Origin: a virus
DNA: 20,778 nucleotides
IMG/VR virus record: IMGVR_UViG_3300033144_000979
Location: 1 to 20,778 of that record
Strand: one strand, 5' to 3'
How positions within the stretch are numbered: position 1 is the first letter of the stretch; every line of letters begins with the position of its first letter. Below the pieces are notes generated by a model. The model had not been told where the DNA came from and did no database searches. It saw only the letters and a list, made by a program, of their open reading frames with translations. The translations under genes were made by a program, and so were the position numbers. Positions 6,956-13,979 of the stretch are shown here, in pieces.

Positions 6956-8120
6956 CCTTAAACATAGGGAATGGCCCTTTATCTGCTGCTATCAGTGCGG
7001 AAGCACTATACGCTACGTTGGCTAGTGTGCGTAGTACCCTAGTTTCAAACTTAATGAAGTCAGGGGAACCATATACTAACCCCATAGCCTCACCTGCGTT
7101 AGCTAGTGCTGTGACACCTAGCCCCATCCTACGCTTCTGCTTAGCCTCAGTCTCCTGAGTAGTCAAGGGGTAGGTAGTCCGGTCTATGATGTTATCCATA
7201 GCCCTAACAACCACAGGTATGTCCGCCTCAAATCTATTCCAATCGAAGTCTATCTTATGTGTAATATTAGGTCTTTCTTTAAAGTACTGTACGAGATTAA
7301 AGCTGCCGAGTAGACACGCACCATTAGGTGGTAGTGGCTGCTCCCCACAGGGGTTGGTAGCCTCTATAGTCTCACAGTAATACAGGTTGTTCATTTCATT
7401 GATACGATCAAGGAACAGTATACCCGGCTCTGCCCAATCCCACGTAGCTCTCATGATCTTGTTGAACAGGTAGGTAGCAGATACCCTGTTATATACCCTA
7501 CCCTCAAACACTAGATCAAAGTCCTTGTCTGCTAGCACAGCCTTCATGAAGTCATCGGTTACACCGACTGACACATTGAACTGTGTTAGGTTGTAATCAT
7601 TTGTCTTAGCCTCAATGAACTCCTCGATATCGGGGTGATCGATTCGTAGCACACCCATTTGTGCACCCCGTCTGTGCCCAGAACTCTTGACGGTTTTACA
7701 CACGGCATCGTAGATTTGCATAAAGGACACCGGGCCGCTGGCCTTACTGTCAAGGGACACAATGATATCCCCCCTTGGTCTGATATTACTGAATCCATAG
7801 CCTATGCCACCTCCAAGGCGCATAGTCTGTGCGGATTGCCCCGCACGTTTCATGATACTTGAAAGGCTGTCTCTAATTGTATCAGACAGGAAGCAATTAA
7901 ACGCTGTAGTCTTCCTTGGACTACCAATTGCAGCCTGCACCCTCCCCGCAGGGAGGAAGGCTTGGGCTAGCAATATCTCTCTTAGGGCATAGAAATGAGT
8001 AGGGTCATCAGCCAGAGTATTTGCTACTCGACTGACTCCTTCCCTAAACGTTTCACCCCTTTGTCTATACTTATCAGCGTGTATCCACTTGGATACTGGC
8101 TGTGTTGGTCCTTGTTCCAT
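6816..8120 (-). CDS. nrdJ: Class II (adenosylcobalamin-dependent) ribonucleotide reductase, N-terminal part
   Basis: Reduces ribonucleotides to deoxyribonucleotides using a radical made from adenosylcobalamin, so it needs no oxygen or small subunit. The 434-aa frame contains FLPAGR, AFNCFLSDT with redox Cys76, GGGIGYGFS, the active-site NPCGEQPLPPNGACL with Asn256, Cys258 (thiyl radical site) and Glu260, and Cys269 as the likely redox partner. It also has RRMGLGVTALA. The reading is native to His411-Gly-Ser-Arg414; the last 20 residues are frameshift product. Removing one of the two 7-bp repeats joins Arg414 to the C-terminal ORF and gives a protein of about 567 aa, a normal size. The ATG follows the upstream stop directly. 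Confidence 0.93.
   Translation of the reverse strand: MEQGPTQPVSKWIHADKYRQRGETFREGVSRVANTLADDPTHFYALREILLAQAFLPAGRVQAAIGSPRKTTAFNCFLSDTIRDSLSSIMKRAGQSAQTMRLGGGIGYGFSNIRPRGDIIVSLDSKASGPVSFMQIYDAVCKTVKSSGHRRGAQMGVLRIDHPDIEEFIEAKTNDYNLTQFNVSVGVTDDFMKAVLADKDFDLVFEGRVYNRVSATYLFNKIMRATWDWAEPGILFLDRINEMNNLYYCETIEATNPCGEQPLPPNGACLLGSFNLVQYFKERPNITHKIDFDWNRFEADIPVVVRAMDNIIDRTTYPLTTQETEAKQKRRMGLGVTALANAGEAMGLVYGSPDFIKFETRVLRTLANVAYSASALIAADKGPFPMFKGDWLASKFVLQLSKETQALLKEHGSRLTQQSPTVDSTNWYYLTGCG
6874..6887 (-). repeat. 7-bp tandem duplication that breaks the RNR frame
   Basis: On the + strand GTGAGCC occurs twice head to tail (6874-6880 and 6881-6887), read as GGCTCAC twice on the coding strand. Both frames encode His-Gly-Ser-Arg at this spot, and deleting one copy makes the coding strand read through HGSRNSHLLSIAPTG without interruption. 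The repeat is therefore the exact cause of the frame change. Confidence 0.9.
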
Positions 8121-8897
8121 TTATAGTTTACTCTGTGTAAGTACTACTTTTTTCTTATCTGCTAACAATACTGTGCTACGTCCACGAAGGGGAGTGCCAC
8201 AGTCCATACATCTATATCTTTGGTAACTCTGGGTATTTAGATGCTCCATACCATTCTTTACTAGGTTTGTGGACTGGCAATTAGTACACGCTTCAATAGG
8301 GTCACCGTTCTTATCTACGATATCATCGTACAGTGCCATATTGGGGTGGTTCTTAATCCAAGGTAACAACTTAAGATACAGCTTAGGCAAGAGTTTAACG
8401 TCTTGCTTGTTGTACCGTTCCATCCTACGCCAATCAGCCTCATTACCTGCTATACAACCATTCCACAAAGACATACCTTTGTTTGGTAGCTTACTTCCTA
8501 TTCCTAAGAAGTTAGCAACAAAGTCTAGCTTGTTACTTGTTAGCCTAAAGTTACGTCTGACAGTCTGTAACAAATCTACCTGTCGGTAGGAATTAGGCGG
8601 TAACATCTCATTGTGTAAGAAGTCCTTGTTGAGTATAGGTATGTCAAAGTTAGTGCCATTATAGTGTACCACTATATCTGCCACATCTAACAACCTATGT
8701 ATCTTCCTCAACATAAGCTCCTCACCATCCCCGTGTATGCTACTAAAATGGACAGTGTTGTTATCATCCCACTTAGCTGCCCAACATAGTGTATACCCGG
8801 GTGAATCTATCTGCTCTATACTTATATTCTGTCTGAATAAGCCCCAAAAGCTACCTTTGTTGGGAGCAGTTTCTATATCTAAAAATAATATCTTCAT
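8121..8897 (-). CDS. DnaQ-like DEDDy 3'-5' exonuclease with C-terminal zinc ribbon
   Basis: 258 aa. The RNase H-fold exonuclease motifs are present in order: Asp7 and Glu9 in FLDIET (Exo I), Asp85 in HYNGTNFDIPIL (Exo II), and Tyr162 with Asp166 in RYNKQDV (Exo III, the Tyr marking the DEDDy subclass). A C-terminal zinc ribbon follows: Cys204-x2-Cys207 and Cys230-x2-Cys233. It likely trims 3' ends of DNA or RNA during replication, repair or host nucleic-acid turnover. An upstream in-frame ATG at 8945 would overlap the previous gene by 44 bases; I choose 8897 because the conserved domain starts there and the previous stop lies just before. Its TAA touches the RNR ATG. Confidence 0.88.
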   Translation of the reverse strand: MKILFLDIETAPNKGSFWGLFRQNISIEQIDSPGYTLCWAAKWDDNNTVHFSSIHGDGEELMLRKIHRLLDVADIVVHYNGTNFDIPILNKDFLHNEMLPPNSYRQVDLLQTVRRNFRLTSNKLDFVANFLGIGSKLPNKGMSLWNGCIAGNEADWRRMERYNKQDVKLLPKLYLKLLPWIKNHPNMALYDDIVDKNGDPIEACTNCQSTNLVKNGMEHLNTQSYQRYRCMDCGTPLRGRSTVLLADKKKVVLTQSKL

Positions 8898-8901
8898 ACT
8901 G

Positions 8902-9090
8902 TTATCCACCACCTTCAAGTAAGTGAACCCTATCCCACTCAGCATGTTGCATCCTTTTAGTTTCGGCTCTATCTTCTTTCTCAGCTTTAGCTAATTCTTC
9001 TGGACGCTCAAACCAACAACCACAGTTACCTGACCATATATCACCGGGGTCATTGATTGTCTTACATAACATACACATAACTTTACTCAC
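8902..9090 (-). CDS. Small Cys-rich (putative zinc-binding) protein
   Basis: 62 aa. Cys6-x2-Cys9 and Cys23-x-Cys25 could form a single metal site; the rest is a charged Glu/Lys/Arg helix. The GTG start overlaps the previous stop (GTGA) and has AAGGAG 8 bases upstream, which argues strongly for translation. No family recognised; a small zinc protein interacting with DNA or with a host enzyme is possible. Confidence 0.7.
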   Translation of the reverse strand: MSKVMCMLCKTINDPGDIWSGNCGCWFERPEELAKAEKEDRAETKRMQHAEWDRVHLLEGGG

Positions 9091-9269
9091 TTAAATTTCT
9101 CCTTCATAAGCATTTGTTTTAATATTGAATGGAATTGGGGTGGCACGTTCTTCTTAACCCAACGCGCTGCACCTGCAACCCCATACTCTTTCCCTACATA
9201 TCTGGCTGTATCTAGCCATTGCTTTATTTTATTTGAATCATTAAACCTAAACGGTAATAATTTACCCAT
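9087..9269 (-). CDS. Small basic protein, unknown
   Basis: 60 aa, basic, mainly helical, with a GAAGVARWVKK-like stretch in its middle (residues about 30-40). The ATG overlaps the stop of the upstream 56-aa gene by 8 bases, with GGAGGT about 11 bases upstream. It ends with the GTGA junction to the Cys-rich gene. No family recognised. Confidence 0.65.
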   Translation of the reverse strand: MGKLLPFRFNDSNKIKQWLDTARYVGKEYGVAGAARWVKKNVPPQFHSILKQMLMKEKFK

Positions 9270-9432
9270 CTGGTATTTGTACCTCCGTTGTTTCTAAATT
9301 CTCTAGTATATCTACTCCACCCTCACATTGTTCAGCGACGGCCCATCCGTCATCCTGATCTTCTGAGAAGGACGCACACTCCCTTAAGATAGACACTAAG
9401 TGGTCTCTCTCAAGACTTGTTATTAATATCAT
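9262..9432 (-). CDS. Short acidic protein (56 aa), unknown
   Basis: A 56-codon ORF that exactly fills the space between endonuclease I and the 60-aa protein: it begins 23 bases inside the end of endonuclease I and stops 8 bases inside the next gene. The product is acidic, with a helix (residues about 6-24) and a Glu-Asp-Gln-Asp-Asp stretch; the codon pattern looks like real coding sequence. GTGAAG precedes the ATG directly, a weak ribosome binding site. No family recognised. Confidence 0.6.
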   Translation of the reverse strand: MILITSLERDHLVSILRECASFSEDQDDGWAVAEQCEGGVDILENLETTEVQIPDG

Positions 9433-9868
9433 CTTCACTGACCCACTCCAAGGGTATATTACCTATTGCATATTTAATGTCATGAAGATCACACCATCTA
9501 CTGTACCGCATACTATGCTTCTTACTGAGCCAGTTGTCAGTCATGAACACCATTCTTATTTCATATGGTGAATACATAACTATATGACTCATAGCAGTTC
9601 TAGCTTCTGCTGTAAACTTCCCCTTTGTTTCTACATATATGTGGGATTTAGGGAAGTAGAAGTCAGGAGTATAACTCCTAACCTTAACCACATCCCCCTC
9701 TCCACACTTATTACATACAGCATTATTTATTGGTTGTCTGTATTTAAAACTGATAGGTTCATACTCAAAGTATATGTTGTTCTCTGCAAGCCTATTGGCT
9801 TGGTCAAACTCATACTTAGACTTATACGGAGAAATATCTATTCGTTTAGCAATAACAAATCCCTCCAC
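9410..9868 (-). CDS. Endonuclease I, T7 gp3 type (Holliday junction resolvase)
   Basis: 152 aa aligning with T7 endonuclease I, which cuts branched DNA and degrades host DNA as a domain-swapped dimer. The active-site residues are recognisable: Glu20 in SKYEFD, Asp69 in YTPDFYF, Glu80 and Lys82 in YVETKGKF, corresponding to T7 Glu20, Asp55, Glu65 and Lys67. C-terminal IPLEW also matches. An insertion before the catalytic Asp carries Cys52-x2-Cys55 (VCNKCGEG), absent from T7. The start is a GTG with AAGGAG only 2 bases away, so the true start may differ by a few codons. It overlaps the 5' exonuclease gene by about 31 bases, keeping the two nucleases in one transcript. Confidence 0.9.
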   Translation of the reverse strand: MEGFVIAKRIDISPYKSKYEFDQANRLAENNIYFEYEPISFKYRQPINNAVCNKCGEGDVVKVRSYTPDFYFPKSHIYVETKGKFTAEARTAMSHIVMYSPYEIRMVFMTDNWLSKKHSMRYSRWCDLHDIKYAIGNIPLEWVSEDDINNKS

Positions 9869-10725
9869 TGCTCCTTGCCCGGCGTATCTCCTTTCCTCAG
9901 GATATACACTAGCTGAGCATGTTCAATCATAACCTTCTCACCTTCCTTATAATGATTTGCTGCTGTACCATACTTCTGCTCATACAGACCTAGTATATTC
10001 TCCACTAGACCCTTATGGTCTCCTGCAAATGAGGCTACTAAGTCTCTAGCACCTGCCAATCCAAGGCCGGGTTCCTGTCTAGTACCTGACAGCCCTCTGA
10101 TGTTATCAGTTCTATCCCCCATTATCAGTTGAATAAAGAACCAATCATCTGCTGCTAGCAGGTCTATCTCAGCCCATTCATCCTTAACGAAGTTGTAGTG
10201 TTGACCCGGAATCATATGTAAGTCTTTATCTATACTTACAATGATAGTATCGGTTGTCTGATACATACCTAACAGGTCATCAGCTTCTACCTTGTTACCA
10301 CACTCAGCATCATATCTCTCTATCAGATACTTACCGATCTTATCCCTGTAAAAAGGAGGAGGTGGTCTGCCACCCTTGTAGGGCTGTGTAACAGCTATCT
10401 TATGCCTGAATGTCTCTTTAGGAGATAAGAATATAGCCTTGTTATCAGCCCCTGTTTTCTCCATGATCTGACGTATACAGTTGTCAACAAGAAACTTACA
10501 GTTGGGCCACGGCTCTAGGTTATCAACTATATCCCATGTGTCGTAGTCCTCAAAGTCGGGGTCTCCCCCGATAAATTCCTTATACCAATCCTTAGCTAGC
10601 TTCTTACCTTCAAACAACTCGTCCATTGGCTTATAGGTATAGTGCGTCTTCTGCACCGCCCACGCCATACGGTAGACAATAATATCTCCGTCTATTAGTG
10701 CTGTAGTCACATTATCACCCACCAT
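9838..10725 (-). CDS. 5'-3' exonuclease, FEN/PIN-like
   Basis: 295 aa. Acidic metal-binding motifs of the FEN/T7 gp6-type family are visible: Asp12 and Asp14 (ALIDGD), Glu147-Ala-Asp149-Asp150 (NKVEADDLLG), Asp166 and Asp168 (SIDKDLHMIPG), and Asp204 with Asp207 (MGDRTDNIRGL) leading into the helix-hairpin-helix. It should remove RNA primers and digest duplex DNA from 5' ends; the phage polymerase lacks this domain, so the two proteins together equal a PolI. Two starts are possible: the ATG at 10725, or a GTG at 10710 that overlaps the previous stop (GTGA) and would begin right before the first motif. Next gene is endonuclease I. Confidence 0.9.
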   Translation of the reverse strand: MVGDNVTTALIDGDIIVYRMAWAVQKTHYTYKPMDELFEGKKLAKDWYKEFIGGDPDFEDYDTWDIVDNLEPWPNCKFLVDNCIRQIMEKTGADNKAIFLSPKETFRHKIAVTQPYKGGRPPPPFYRDKIGKYLIERYDAECGNKVEADDLLGMYQTTDTIIVSIDKDLHMIPGQHYNFVKDEWAEIDLLAADDWFFIQLIMGDRTDNIRGLSGTRQEPGLGLAGARDLVASFAGDHKGLVENILGLYEQKYGTAANHYKEGEKVMIEHAQLVYILRKGDTPGKEQWRDLLLLNE

Positions 10726-10901
10726 CCGATACCAAACATTATAAACACTGTCTGTACTATAAGACAGAAATCTACTATCTGGTGTCGTATACCTTCAAGA
10801 TAACGTATCCTATCGAGCCTTGCTCTTGCTTCTCTATCTAAGATTGTATTCCTGTCTATAAGGAATTTAATCTGGTGTTCTAAGTCTTCTCTAGTCTGCA
10901 T
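10707..10901 (-). CDS. Small membrane-anchored coiled-coil protein
   Basis: 64 aa: a charged helical region (residues about 1-38, many Arg and Asp/Glu) followed by a C-terminal hydrophobic helix (about 42-63) rich in Trp, Phe and Ile. This is a tail-anchored layout with the charged part probably cytoplasmic. AGAGG precedes the ATG. It overlaps both neighbours (11 and 19 bases). The position between replication genes hints at a membrane tether or host-takeover role, but nothing in the sequence proves it. Confidence 0.65.
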   Translation of the reverse strand: MQTREDLEHQIKFLIDRNTILDREARARLDRIRYLEGIRHQIVDFCLIVQTVFIMFGIGWWVIM

Positions 10902-11172
10902 CTATTGCCTCTTTCACTGCATTACGCAGCGTATTGTCTTGCAGTATTCCTTTAACCCATCCTTCTTCGATGGCTCTGTTATAAAGTATGCCGTAAGCTT
11001 TCGCTATCTCCATCCAGACTATGCTCTCTAGGTCTAACCTAAATTCTTTATCCCCTGCAAGGGATGCAGCATCTATCTCTGCCTGTATGTTTGCATACTG
11101 TTGAGAACAGGCACTATCAACTCGCGCTAATAGCACCTGTACCTCATCCTCAAATAGCCTAGTGAAACCCAT
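10891..11172 (-). CDS. Unknown protein in replication operon
   Basis: 93 aa, soluble, predicted mostly helical, acidic. No motif recognised. It overlaps the upstream gene by 14 bases and the downstream one by 11, so it is co-translated with the SSB-like and nuclease genes. The ribosome binding site before its ATG is weak, suggesting coupling. Confidence 0.65.
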   Translation of the reverse strand: MGFTRLFEDEVQVLLARVDSACSQQYANIQAEIDAASLAGDKEFRLDLESIVWMEIAKAYGILYNRAIEEGWVKGILQDNTLRNAVKEAIDAD

Positions 11173-11455
11173 CCGGTGGTGGCTCGTCGCCTTCTAACAT
11201 ATTGAGTTCGTGCTCAGCTTCCATTACTTCTTCCTCTGTGGGATGCCTGTCTTTCTCAGCCATTAACCTCACCAGAGTATGCTGCGAAGCATTCGCTGAT
11301 ATAATAGCTCGTGGGAGTGAGGAGGTTTCAGCCTCTATCAGACCCGTCTGCATATTCTTTAGTTTGTATACGTCACACTTGATAGATGCGTCTGTCTCAG
11401 ACTTACCTATCTCGATGGCATACATTCCAAAGATGAGTGGGAATTCTAGCTCCAC
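11159..11455 (-). CDS. Unknown acidic protein in replication operon
   Basis: 98 aa with a beta-rich first half and an acidic helical end containing Glu-Glu-Glu and Gly-Asp-Glu-Pro-Pro-Pro. The start is a GTG inside the final codons of the SSB-like gene, with GAGGG about 6 bases upstream. No family recognised. The first half could be a small beta-barrel-like domain, but I cannot assign one. Confidence 0.65.
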   Translation of the reverse strand: MELEFPLIFGMYAIEIGKSETDASIKCDVYKLKNMQTGLIEAETSSLPRAIISANASQHTLVRLMAEKDRHPTEEEVMEAEHELNMLEGDEPPPDGFH

Positions 11456-12036
11456 TCGTCGCCCTCAGTATCGTCTAGTTCTACTTCTTCTAGATCACTG
11501 AATCCTACATCCTCAGGAGACCCAACCATCATCAGTTCATCATGACTATCAGGAGTGTTTGCTATGACACTATATAGTCTGTTAGCTTCCTCTTGCACCA
11601 TTACAGTGTAAGCCTCGAAGCGTGTTGGTGCTTTACCTTTGATTGCGGGTAGGTACTCTCGGTCTAGTGCTGCGTTCACAATGTTGATCGCTGTGTTTAA
11701 AGCACCTGCCATACGGATTTGCTTCTGTGTTGCTATGTCCCGTAGGTCTTTGTCTTTCCAGTACTGCTCTTTCTGTTGATAATCACTCTTTCTTGATGTG
11801 GAAGTTCCACCACCCCTAGTGACAGTCTTACCTTCCTTAACCTTAATGGATGATAAGTCTACCTGTTTACCGTATTGGTTCTCCTCGAACAAAAACTTTA
11901 CGGTATGACCCTTTTCAAAGGGTACGGGGTCTCTCCCTGTTCGATACCAAATGTCACCGATACAAAAAGAATAATATGTTCCAGACGATAACGCCTTGGA
12001 ACTAACTGCTGATACTACACCTGCTGCTTCACTCAT
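11446..12036 (-). CDS. Probable single-stranded DNA-binding protein
   Basis: 196 aa. Residues about 15-65 show alternating hydrophobic and polar strands with aromatic residues (YYSFCIGDIWYRTG, KFLFEENQYGKQVDL), an OB-fold-like pattern. A polar linker rich in Gly, Ser, Thr and Lys (about 66-85) follows, then a helical region, and finally a strongly acidic tail ending DDTEGDEWS with one aromatic residue. An acidic tail with a terminal aromatic is the known protein-docking device of T7 gp2.5 and bacterial SSB. Position directly after DNA polymerase, and GAGG before the ATG, fit. No sequence family is recognised outright, so the call rests on architecture and context. Confidence 0.5.
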   Translation of the reverse strand: MSEAAGVVSAVSSKALSSGTYYSFCIGDIWYRTGRDPVPFEKGHTVKFLFEENQYGKQVDLSSIKVKEGKTVTRGGGTSTSRKSDYQQKEQYWKDKDLRDIATQKQIRMAGALNTAINIVNAALDREYLPAIKGKAPTRFEAYTVMVQEEANRLYSVIANTPDSHDELMMVGSPEDVGFSDLEEVELDDTEGDEWS

Positions 12037-12046
12037 TCTATTTCCT

Positions 12047-13933
12047 CTAAGTTAAATACTGGTCTTGCCAGTCTTGTGTATCGTTCCAGTTCTTCTTAAA
12101 CTGAATCTCAACCTCTAATGGGACATTGAAATCAATGCCATAAATTTTTCCCATATACTCTTTGACAAGTTTTTCGCCAGAAAGTTCCCCTATTTCTGAA
12201 ATAATTTCACATTCTTTTGGGTGTACCTCCATTATTAAGCTGTCGTGGACAGTGTTAATGCAATAAGACTGTAGATTAGCACACCGCATAAGATGCCATT
12301 GATAAACCACACTAATGGGGACGATATCGGCTGTTGCGAGAGACTGCACATGATAATTACATATATTAGTACTATTAGTAATATATCCACGGCTAGTTAC
12401 CTTTGTGCCCGGAAAGTAGAAGTCCAACCCGTTCGGACACCTAACCTTCCCTGTGTTGAGGGCTTCCATTTTCCATACGTTCTGGATGCGAGTAATACCT
12501 TCATGCTTCTTCTGGAAGGCTTGGTAGTACCGTACCTCATCTGGCGTACCCGATTGACCACCATAAAGCGGTTTAAACGTGTGCGCCTTAGCGTCAGTTC
12601 GTAACTCTTTGTAAACTGCATCCGATACCGATAGGGACGTAAACCTTTCCCCAAAGATTTCTGAGGCGGTGAAGGCGTGTGAGTCCACTCCGTTCGCAAT
12701 ATCCGCAAGCCCTGCTGCATCCTGCCCGTACCAAACAGCGACTCTATATTCGAGCTGAGCCTGATCGATTTCACCTATGAACCATCCTTCTCTACGCGAG
12801 GAAAATAAAGGCTTAAATATGCGTGGGAAATTCTGGAATTGAGCGCCGTAATTCTTCCCTGTAGATGAGAGTCGTTGAGTTGCGGTAACAGTCTGATTAA
12901 GACTTGCCGTAAGAATATGATTCTCAGTCTCCATAACGCAATCCGTGAATTTATTAAGGCACTTCGTAAGCGCAGCATTAACTTTTGAATATTCATTTTT
13001 AAGTCGTAAGAACTCCTTTTGTTTCTTGTTTTTAGGTTTGAGAGTAATCAGGTACTTCTCGTAGCTAGTTGTAGGCTCACCTTTCTTAGTAAAGTGCTTC
13101 TTATGTGTGGGCATCCTAAACTTAAGGTCATCATATATGACCACTCTCATCTGTTTTGGTGAGCTGGGATTAGCCCCACCTGTTATTTCATCTATCTGTA
13201 TCTGTATCTTATGCAGCATGAGGGTGTAATCCTTATGTAGCTTTAACACCCTTTCTTTGTCAATATGCATACCATTCTTCTCTATGTCCACAAGGACTGG
13301 AGTGAGAATATTCCGTGTGAACACGGTCTTGAGCTTATCAGTCTTCGTTAGATAGCGCCGTTGGCTGAGAAATAGCTTCTCCGTGGCGATCACATCCTGC
13401 TTGCAGTAGGGTGCTATCCAATTCGAAGGCCACGTAGAGGGGCACACAGAGGCTCTCAGGAGCTTCTTCCCCACTGCACTTTTTCCCCCTAAACGTCTGC
13501 GTAGTAAACAAGCATCTAGGTTAAGCTCCCATCTCCTGTTGGAACATATAACATACTCAGCTATTTGCGTACAAAATGAAAGGGCAGCTTCCAACGGCAG
13601 TCCGCAACGTTCGAGCCACCCGTACTCGAACTTGGCGTTGTGTGCGATAAAGAAGTCTGCAACTTCGACAGCTCTGACAAGCTCTTTTTGAGAGAACTCG
13701 TTACCTGATTTAAAGTAAATATTAGAACCTTCCTTTGCATAGGGGTGATCTTTTCCAAGTTTATATGAGGAACAGACGATACTGTTTTCTTTTTCATAAG
13801 GGCTTCCTTTATCTATTATTGTTGTTTCAAAGTCCACGACCACGTAGTTGTCGGTCAGATATCGGTCGTGACTTGGGTTTTTTAACCACTCTGGTAGTTC
13901 GCTTAGTAAATTTTTTATATTCTCTCTCCGCAT
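12047..13933 (-). CDS. polA: DNA polymerase, family A, with 3'-5' exonuclease domain
   Basis: 628 aa replicative polymerase without a 5' nuclease domain. Exonuclease: Asp34 and Glu36 (VVDFETT), Asn99 to Glu103 in HNAKFE (Exo II, Glu where Asp is classical), Tyr176 and Asp180 in YCKQD (Exo III). Polymerase: motif A GEIDQAQLEYR with Asp390 and Glu395, motif B from Arg445, Lys449, Phe453 to Tyr457-Gly458, motif C VHDSLIMEV with Asp564. Phe453 corresponds to E. coli Phe762, a residue used to sort marine phage polymerases. GAGAGGGA lies 8-9 bases before the ATG. It is flanked by the helicase and SSB-like genes, the core of the replication module. Confidence 0.97.
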   Translation of the reverse strand: MRRENIKNLLSELPEWLKNPSHDRYLTDNYVVVDFETTIIDKGSPYEKENSIVCSSYKLGKDHPYAKEGSNIYFKSGNEFSQKELVRAVEVADFFIAHNAKFEYGWLERCGLPLEAALSFCTQIAEYVICSNRRWELNLDACLLRRRLGGKSAVGKKLLRASVCPSTWPSNWIAPYCKQDVIATEKLFLSQRRYLTKTDKLKTVFTRNILTPVLVDIEKNGMHIDKERVLKLHKDYTLMLHKIQIQIDEITGGANPSSPKQMRVVIYDDLKFRMPTHKKHFTKKGEPTTSYEKYLITLKPKNKKQKEFLRLKNEYSKVNAALTKCLNKFTDCVMETENHILTASLNQTVTATQRLSSTGKNYGAQFQNFPRIFKPLFSSRREGWFIGEIDQAQLEYRVAVWYGQDAAGLADIANGVDSHAFTASEIFGERFTSLSVSDAVYKELRTDAKAHTFKPLYGGQSGTPDEVRYYQAFQKKHEGITRIQNVWKMEALNTGKVRCPNGLDFYFPGTKVTSRGYITNSTNICNYHVQSLATADIVPISVVYQWHLMRCANLQSYCINTVHDSLIMEVHPKECEIISEIGELSGEKLVKEYMGKIYGIDFNVPLEVEIQFKKNWNDTQDWQDQYLT

Positions 13934-13979
13934 GTTCTAATCCCTCTCTGAGGTCTTTGCCTTTATCTCGTTTCTTCAT
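13827..13979 (-). CDS. Possible 50-aa basic ORF overlapping the polymerase start
   Basis: A 50-codon ORF starts at an ATG overlapping the helicase TGA (ATGA) and runs 107 bases into the polymerase gene in another frame. The product would be extremely Lys/Arg rich. The first 15 codons occupy the only space between helicase and polymerase, so ribosomes finishing the helicase could restart here and then stop near the polymerase start region. The N-terminal part could be real; the rest is likely a shadow of the polymerase frame. Low confidence. Confidence 0.3.
   Translation of the reverse strand: MKKRDKGKDLREGLEHAEREYKKFTKRTTRVVKKPKSRPISDRQLRGRGL

Noticed and set aside
11202-11501. 99-aa open frame on the + strand
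   Set aside because: Lies opposite two overlapping, well-coupled leftward genes; composition is typical of an antisense shadow, without a ribosome binding site.
12397-12774. 125-aa open frame within the DNA polymerase region
   Set aside because: It runs in another frame through the conserved polymerase motifs, is Arg rich, and has no start signal.
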